Shown here piece by piece: positions 58,586-64,000 of a stretch of DNA of 64,000 nucleotides. The notes beneath the pieces are model-generated. The model saw only the letters and a program-made list of their open reading frames with translations, was not told the DNA's origin and searched no databases. A program made the translations under genes and the position numbers. The stretch covers positions 1-64,000 of the forward strand of contig CAZAYY010000014.1 of the NCBI GenBank assembly GCA_964489525.1. The letters are read 5' to 3'. Position 1 is the stretch's first letter. Every line of letters begins with the position of its first letter. The stretch is from CAZAYY01 sp964489525 (GTDB lineage Bacteria > Chloroflexota > Anaerolineae > Anaerolineales > JABWBV01).

Positions 58586-60606
58586 ACTTTATCCAACCCG
58601 CCTTTTTCTGGCTGCTCGGTCTGCTGCCCATCATTGTGGCCATGTACCTGCTCAAGCTGCGCCGCGAAGAGCAGGTCGTCCCCAGCGTCTACCTCTGGCA
58701 GCGCATGGTGCGCGAGATGGAAGCCAACGCCCCCTGGCAGCGCCTGCGCCGCAACCTGCTGCTTTTCTTACAGCTCTTATTCCTTTTATTCCTCATTTTT
58801 GCCCTGGCCCGCCCCTATACTTACGAAGAAGGCCCCGCCGGGGAATCGCTGATTCTGGTCATCGACACCTCTGCCAGCATGGCCGCTTCAGACACCGCAC
58901 CCAGCCGCCTGGAAGCCGCCAAAGCCCAGGCCCGCCGCCTGGTGGCCGACCAGCCCGACAGCGTCCGGGTCACCGTGATTGCCGCCGGGCTGCGTGCCCG
59001 TGTGCTGGCCCCGTCCAGCCTCGACCGCCGCCAGGTGTTCTCGGCCATCGAATCGCTCCAGCCCGAAATGGCCAGCGCCGACCTGGTTTCCGCCCTCCAG
59101 CTTGCCTCTGCGGCCGCCTCGCGCGAGCCCGATACCCGCATCATCATCCTCTCCGATGGCGGCGCCAGCCTGCCCCAACTGCTCAACCTGAAAGGCTATA
59201 TTTCCTACCTGCCCGCCGGGGTTAGCGACCAAAACCAGGGCGTCAGCCTGCTCACCCTCACCCTGGCCCCTGGCGGCGAAAGCCTGACCGCTTTCGTCCA
59301 GGTGAGCAACTATGCCGGAAGCCCTGCCAGCCGCAGGCTGTCTTTCTTTGTGGATGGCAGCCTCTTCAAAGCTTACGACCTGGAAATTCCCGCCCAGGGC
59401 CAGCAAGCCGTCCTGGTGGAAGGGCTCGACCCGGCCCTGGGTTTTGTCGAAGCCCGCCTGGCCGAAGGCGATTCCCTCACCCTCGACGACCGCGCCTGGG
59501 CTGTTCCACCCCAAACTCGCCCGGTTCCGGTCGCATTGGTCTCCGAAGGCAACCTTTTCTTAGAAACAGCCCTCTCGCTTTTCCCCGGCATTGAACTGGC
59601 CCGCCTGCGCCCGGCCGACCTGGCCCGGGATTGGACAACCTCCGAACTGCAGCCGGAACTTTTCATCCTGGATGCCTACACCCCGGTTACGGCTACCCAA
59701 ACGCTCGACTTTGCCACGCTGCCCGGCGGCCTGTTTTTCATCGGCCCGTACAGCGTTCCCGAAGCCAACGGCGTGCCGCTTTTTTCCATCCAGGGGCTGG
59801 TTGAATTCCCCGGCTTGATTCCGGCCGACCCCAACGACCCGCTGCTGCGCAGCATCTCCTTTGAAGAAGTGAGCGTGCAGGATGCCGCCGCCATCCCCCT
59901 GCCCACCTGGGCTGCCGCCCACCTGTACGCCGATGAAAACCAGCAGTACCCCCTGCTCTTTACCGGCGAACCGGGCGGACGCCGCGTCGGTGTGCTCACC
60001 TTCGACCTGCGCCATTCCGACCTGCCCCTCAACGTGGCCTTTCCACTGCTGCTGGCCAACCTGCTCAACTGGTATGTCCCTGGCCAGGGCGGCCCTGTTC
60101 CCACCAGCCTGGCCGTTGGCGCCCCGCTCGAAATTCCCGCCCTGCTGACCGGGGTGCGCACCATCGAAGTGACCGGCCCCTCCGGGCAGGCCACCCGCCT
60201 GCCGGTCGAAGCGGGCCAGGCGCTGCTGCCCGGCGCCCAAACCACCCAACCCGGCATCTACACCGTGCGTTGGGTTTCCGGCGGCCCGGCAGCAGAAGAC
60301 CTGACCGCCACCTTCGCGGTCAATTTCAACCTGCCCGAAGAATCCAACATCCGCCCGGCGGTTTCGCTTGGCGTGGAAAGCCCCGAAACCACCCGGGTCC
60401 ACACCGGCCCCGACCAGGCAGCCCAAGAACTTGCCCGGCGGGAATGGTGGCGCTGGCTGGCCTGGCTGGCGCTGGCCGTTTTGCTGGCCGAGTGGCTGGT
60501 TTACCACCGCGGCACCATTGTCGGCCTGCTGCGCCGCCGCTCAACTGCGCCAACCCAGCAGGGCAGGGGCCAACTCGCCGCAAAGAATACACGCTTTAAC
60601 CGCTGA
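58582..60606 (+). CDS. BatA-type VWA membrane protein
   Basis: A 674-residue protein. The N-terminal BatA segment (FIQPAFFWLLGLLPIIVAMY then LLKLRREEQVVPSVYLWQRM) has a membrane helix, a second helix lies near 56-74, then a VWA domain starts LILVIDTSASMAASDTAPSR with MIDAS Asp95. A long beta-rich part follows, and a C-terminal membrane helix at about 620-640 (LAWLALAVLLAEWLVYHRG). It is part of the MoxR-DUF58-VWA set. Confidence 0.92.
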   Translation: MNFIQPAFFWLLGLLPIIVAMYLLKLRREEQVVPSVYLWQRMVREMEANAPWQRLRRNLLLFLQLLFLLFLIFALARPYTYEEGPAGESLILVIDTSASMAASDTAPSRLEAAKAQARRLVADQPDSVRVTVIAAGLRARVLAPSSLDRRQVFSAIESLQPEMASADLVSALQLASAAASREPDTRIIILSDGGASLPQLLNLKGYISYLPAGVSDQNQGVSLLTLTLAPGGESLTAFVQVSNYAGSPASRRLSFFVDGSLFKAYDLEIPAQGQQAVLVEGLDPALGFVEARLAEGDSLTLDDRAWAVPPQTRPVPVALVSEGNLFLETALSLFPGIELARLRPADLARDWTTSELQPELFILDAYTPVTATQTLDFATLPGGLFFIGPYSVPEANGVPLFSIQGLVEFPGLIPADPNDPLLRSISFEEVSVQDAAAIPLPTWAAAHLYADENQQYPLLFTGEPGGRRVGVLTFDLRHSDLPLNVAFPLLLANLLNWYVPGQGGPVPTSLAVGAPLEIPALLTGVRTIEVTGPSGQATRLPVEAGQALLPGAQTTQPGIYTVRWVSGGPAAEDLTATFAVNFNLPEESNIRPAVSLGVESPETTRVHTGPDQAAQELARREWWRWLAWLALAVLLAEWLVYHRGTIVGLLRRRSTAPTQQGRGQLAAKNTRFNR

Positions 60607-60638
60607 GGTATGGCAAATTAACAACGAGGCAAACGCTT

Positions 60639-63581
60639 ATGACGATTTCATTCCTTTACCCTGGTGCGCTCTGGCTCCTTTTGCTGGCCCCGCTGATGGC
60701 CTGGCTGGCCCTCTCTGGGCCGCGCCGCCCCACCCTGCGCCGTTTTTGGGCTGGCCTGGCCCTGCGCCTGGCGCTGCTGCTCTTTGTGGTTCTCGCCCTG
60801 GCCGGCCTGCGCATCCACCAGGCCAATAAAGAACTCAACGTCGTCTTCCTGCTCGATGTCTCCGACAGCGTCTCCCCGGAACTGCAGGAACTTGGCCAGG
60901 AATATATCCGCAGTGCCATTTCCCAGATCAACACCCAGGAAAACCCAGGAATTTTGGATAATTCCACTGCCAACGCCGCCGTGATTATGTTCGGCGAAGA
61001 AGCCCTCGTCGAGCGCCTCATCTCCGAAAGCCAGACCCTGCCCGGCTTCGACTCCATCCCCATGTCCGGGCGCACCGACATTGCCAGCGCCCTGCAGTTG
61101 GCCCTGGCGCTCTTCCCCGGCGAAGGCGGCAAACGCATCGTGCTGCTCTCCGATGGCCAGGAAAACCTCGGCCGGGCCATGGATCAAACCGAACTGCTCA
61201 CCAGCTACAACATCCAGCTCGTCTACTACCCGCTCAGCGGCGAGGCAGGCAGCGCCGAGGTGCGCGTGGACGCCATCACCGCCCCGGCCCGCCTGCGCCA
61301 GGGCGAAACTGGCGATGTTTCCGTCACCATCCACAGTTCAACCGCCATGCCCGCCACCCTGCGCATTTTTGACGGCGACACCCTCGTCTATAACCAGGCA
61401 GTCAATTTGCAGCAGGGCAGCGACAATCAATTTAACGTCCAAATCACCGCCGGCGAGCCAGGCTTCCGGCGCTTCCGGGCCCAGGTGCTGCCCGTGCAAG
61501 ACACCTGGCTGCAAAACAACGAAGCCAGCGCCTTTTCGGTGGTCTACGGCCCGCCGCAGGTGCTGATTGTCGAAGGCCAGCCCGGCGAAGCCAACCTGCT
61601 CGCCCAGGCCCTCACCGCCGCCAGCATGCAGGTCACCGTCATCCCCCCCGGCAGCCTGCCCGCCACCCTGCCCGCCCTGGCGGAATACGATTCCATCATC
61701 CTCGCCAATGTCTCCTCGCTCTTTTTGCCCGCCTCGGCCATGGAAACCCTGCCCGCCTATGTGCGCGACCTCGGCCGCGGCCTGCTGATGATTGGCGGCG
61801 GCACCAGCTTCGGTGCTGGCGGCTACCTGCGCACCCCCATCGAAGAAGCCATGCCCGTCTACATGGACGTGCGCGCCAAGGAGCAGTCCGAAAAACTCGC
61901 CCTCGTCCTCGCCATTGACAAATCCGGCTCCATGGGCCGCTGCCACTGCGACGACCCCGACCTCGCCCAGGCCTACAATCGCGTCGAAGTCGGCCAGCCC
62001 AAGGTGGACATTGCCAAAGCCGCCGTGATGAGCGCCGCCGAAGCCCTCAGCCAGCAAGATGAACTCGGCGTGGTGGCCTTCGACGACGCCGCCAGTTGGG
62101 CCTTCAACCTGAGCACCCTCAACAACCTGACTGCCCTCGACCAGGCCATCGGCGGCATCCAGGCCTTTGGCCAAACCAATGTCCGCTCCGGCGTCGAAGC
62201 CGCCTACCAGGCCCTGCTCGAAATCGAAGCCCGCAAAAAGCATGTCATCATGCTCACCGACGGCTGGACGTACTCCGGCGACATCACCGCCCTGGTGCAG
62301 GAAATGAACGAAAACGGCATCACCTTCAGCATCGTGGCCGCCGGCAGCGGCTCCGCCGAATACCTCGAAGCCCTGGCCGAAACCGGCGGCGGGCGCTACT
62401 ACCCCGCCCAGGATATCCTCTCCGTGCCCGATATCTTCCTTAAAGAAACCGTCAAGGCGGTTGGCGAATACATCATCGAAGAACCCTTCTTCCCCATCCC
62501 CGGCAACTCTGGCCCGGCCCTGCGCGGCCTGGACCCCACCCGCCTGCCCGCCCTGCTCGGCTACAACGGCACCACCCCCAAGAACACCGCCCGGGTCGAA
62601 CTCTACACCCAGCGCGGCGACCCACTCCTCGCCACCTGGCAGTACGGCCTGGGCCGCTCCGCCGCCTGGACCAGCGACCTGAAAGCCCAGTGGGGTGCGG
62701 CCTTTGTCAGCTGGGACCATTTCGCCCAGTTCGCCGCCCAACTCGTCAGCTGGACCCTGCCCGCCCCGCAGATGGAAGGCGTCTCCGCCCAGGCCTTCCT
62801 GGATGGCAGCGAAGTCGTCATTCGCGCCGAAGCGCTCGACCCTGCCGGGCAGCCCCTCAACTTCCTGCAGGTCAGCGCCATGCTCATCGGCCCAGAATTG
62901 GCCGCCGATGAAATCCGCCTGCCCCAGGTGGGCGCCGGGCAGTACGAAACCCGCCTCAACATCTCCCAGGCCGGCGCCTACCTCGTCCGCCTCGGCATCA
63001 CCAACCGCGACGGCCAGCCGCTCGGCCAGGAAACCCTCGGCCTGGCGGTCCCCTACTCCCCGGAATACAAAGAAGTCGGCCTGCGCCTGCCCCTGCTGGA
63101 CGAACTTGCCCGCCGCACCCAGGGCTATGCCATTGACCCCGCCTTCGACCCGTTCAGCCGCACCGAAGAAATCATCTTCACCGCCAGCGTAGACGAAATC
63201 TGGCGCTGGCTGCTGCTGGTTGTGGCCCTGCTCTTCCCGCTGGATGTCGCCATCCGCCGGGTGCGCCTCGACCGCCGCGACTTCGAACCCGCCATCGCCT
63301 GGGTGCGCGAACGCCTGCCTGTGGGCCGCAAAATCGCCGCCCCGCGCACCGAGGAAATGGGCCAGCTCTTCAACGCCCGCGAACGGGTGCGCCAGCGCGA
63401 AACCGTTCGCCGCCTGCAGGCCCCGCCCCGCACCCCGCCGCCCACCAGTGACACCCCTGCAGCCACCCCGCCCTCGTCTACCCCGCCCCCGGCAGCCCCT
63501 GGCGACGCCGCGTCCCCGCCCACCGACGCGACCACCCTCGACCGCCTGCGCGAAGCCAAAAAACGCGCCGGCCGCAAATAA
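60639..63581 (+). CDS. Two-VWA membrane protein with GATase-like domain
   Basis: A 980-residue protein: two N-terminal membrane helices (~8-25, 37-56), a first VWA domain (VVFLLDVSDSVSPELQELGQ, Asp73), an Ig-like part, a class-I GATase-like fold (PQVLIVEGQPGEANLLAQAL ... GRGLLMIGGGTSFGAGGY) without a visible catalytic Cys, a second VWA (LVLAIDKSGSMGRCHCDDPD, Asp427) with a CHC insertion just after the MIDAS, further GATase-like and beta-rich parts, and a membrane helix near 860-880 before a basic, Pro-rich cytoplasmic tail. It ends the envelope operon. Confidence 0.92.
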   Translation: MTISFLYPGALWLLLLAPLMAWLALSGPRRPTLRRFWAGLALRLALLLFVVLALAGLRIHQANKELNVVFLLDVSDSVSPELQELGQEYIRSAISQINTQENPGILDNSTANAAVIMFGEEALVERLISESQTLPGFDSIPMSGRTDIASALQLALALFPGEGGKRIVLLSDGQENLGRAMDQTELLTSYNIQLVYYPLSGEAGSAEVRVDAITAPARLRQGETGDVSVTIHSSTAMPATLRIFDGDTLVYNQAVNLQQGSDNQFNVQITAGEPGFRRFRAQVLPVQDTWLQNNEASAFSVVYGPPQVLIVEGQPGEANLLAQALTAASMQVTVIPPGSLPATLPALAEYDSIILANVSSLFLPASAMETLPAYVRDLGRGLLMIGGGTSFGAGGYLRTPIEEAMPVYMDVRAKEQSEKLALVLAIDKSGSMGRCHCDDPDLAQAYNRVEVGQPKVDIAKAAVMSAAEALSQQDELGVVAFDDAASWAFNLSTLNNLTALDQAIGGIQAFGQTNVRSGVEAAYQALLEIEARKKHVIMLTDGWTYSGDITALVQEMNENGITFSIVAAGSGSAEYLEALAETGGGRYYPAQDILSVPDIFLKETVKAVGEYIIEEPFFPIPGNSGPALRGLDPTRLPALLGYNGTTPKNTARVELYTQRGDPLLATWQYGLGRSAAWTSDLKAQWGAAFVSWDHFAQFAAQLVSWTLPAPQMEGVSAQAFLDGSEVVIRAEALDPAGQPLNFLQVSAMLIGPELAADEIRLPQVGAGQYETRLNISQAGAYLVRLGITNRDGQPLGQETLGLAVPYSPEYKEVGLRLPLLDELARRTQGYAIDPAFDPFSRTEEIIFTASVDEIWRWLLLVVALLFPLDVAIRRVRLDRRDFEPAIAWVRERLPVGRKIAAPRTEEMGQLFNARERVRQRETVRRLQAPPRTPPPTSDTPAATPPSSTPPPAAPGDAASPPTDATTLDRLREAKKRAGRK

Positions 63582-63729
63582 CCCCTCTTAGCATTTAACA
63601 TTTAACCTTTAAAATTTAACATTTTGCATTTCGCATTTGCCATTTTCCCCTCTCTTTCCGGGTATAATTAGCCCGCGGTTAATGGATTGGCCGCAGAACT
63701 TATCAAATTTTTACACAAGGAGTGATGAA
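63582..63729. other. AT-rich intergenic region with promoter
   Basis: A reiterated CATTTAACATTTAACCTTTA-like run, then TATAAT at 63663-63668 about 60 bases before the next start, and AAGGAGTGATGAA as ribosome-binding site. Nothing else is apparent. Confidence 0.55.
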
Positions 63730-64000
63730 ATGGCAGGTTTATTTGCTTTCCCAGGGTCCGGTATGCTTCTGGCCGAAGGCGGTGGCGCTGTTCCAGCCGT
63801 CAAACTGTTTCAAGAAGGGCCATCCACCTTCACCGTCCTGGTGATCTTAATCGCAGTTATCCTCATCGTCTGGTGGCTGCTCACCTACAACAAACAGTTC
63901 AGCGAAGCCGAAACCGGCGGCCACGGGCATGAAGACCACGGCCACGCCGACCACGGCCATGATGACCACGGCCACGAAGCCCATGCGGAGCCTGCCCATG
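63730..64000 (+). CDS. His-rich single-TM protein, truncated by window end
   Basis: First 90 codons only. A short N-terminal part, a membrane helix at about residues 34-52 (FTVLVILIAVILIVWWLLTY), then a run of His/Asp/Gly (GGHGHEDHGHADHGHDDHGH). The His-rich loop should bind divalent metal. I cannot say what follows or name the protein. AAGGAG lies nine bases before the ATG. Confidence 0.75.
   Translation, partial: MAGLFAFPGSGMLLAEGGGAVPAVKLFQEGPSTFTVLVILIAVILIVWWLLTYNKQFSEAETGGHGHEDHGHADHGHDDHGHEAHAEPAH

Noticed and set aside
61338..62741. 467-codon minus-strand open frame opposite the two-VWA gene
   Set aside because: Gly/Val/Glu-rich shadow frame in high-GC DNA; the plus-strand domains are unambiguous.

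Overview
The window looks like a contig from a draft or metagenome-assembled genome of a Chloroflexota bacterium, probably class Anaerolineae. This is an inference from the gene families and layout: acyl-CoA dehydrogenase and a three-subunit biotin carboxylase set, a CYTH/Hsp70-like pair, a eukaryote-type UDP-sugar pyrophosphorylase, a DUF4173-like membrane protein, MoxR/DUF58/VWA genes, high GC, intergenic regions full of short palindromic repeats, and some genes whose -10 box lies so close to the start codon that they look leaderless. A run of 10 Ns at 56724-56733 marks an assembly gap inside a moxR gene. I see no rRNA, tRNA, CRISPR array, transposase or phage genes.

Layout. 176-1498 (-): DUF1232 protein and an aldo/keto reductase. 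1782-6545 (+): acyl-CoA dehydrogenase, a large polytopic membrane protein, an MDR-type dehydrogenase and a small membrane protein. 7049-12641 (+): carboxyltransferase, biotin carboxylase and biotin carrier (probably propionyl-CoA carboxylase), then CYTH and Hsp70-like genes. 12625-14622 (-): murI, a class-I amidotransferase-like hydrolase and rplS. 14886-15797 (+): sortase. 15931-22118 (-): two methyltransferases (one ubiE/menG), an Ig/FlgD-like surface protein, a membrane protein and an AAA+ ATPase. 22374-23678 (+): C39-like peptidase with TPRs.

23799-29690 (-) is a compact five-gene cassette: a two-TM zinc-ribbon protein, a PqqD-radical SAM-SPASM enzyme, a second PqqD/SPASM protein that has lost the radical SAM cysteine motif, a secreted DUF2207-like membrane protein ending in an alternating Cys-Ala tail, and a methyltransferase. 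It has the architecture of a peptide or protein modification system whose likely target is that tail. 30058-31731 (-) is a DUF4173-like membrane protein.

32079-36152 (+): thiolase, UDP-sugar pyrophosphorylase and PLP decarboxylase. 36338-40219 (-): gatC, gatA, rsmI and a bifunctional phosphoglucose/phosphomannose isomerase. 40220-40893 is a repeat-packed spacer. 40894-45399 (-): MarR regulator and a heterodimeric ABC exporter. 45900-47288 (+): APH-fold protein. 47407-48789 (-): HAD phosphatase and, upstream of it, a MerB-like (alkylmercury lyase family) protein in which an in-frame UGA sits where MerB has its second catalytic cysteine, followed at once by a SECIS-like hairpin: a strong selenoprotein candidate.

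49213-63581 (+) is one long envelope operon: secreted membrane-anchored protein, ABC-2 ATPase and permease, coiled-coil membrane protein with a Gln/Ser/Gly repeat, lipoprotein, MoxR, DUF58 and two VWA membrane proteins. 63730 to the window end (+) starts a His-rich membrane protein. The two most interesting items are the MerB-like selenoprotein candidate (48097-48789) and the radical SAM/Cys-Ala-tail cassette (23799-29690).
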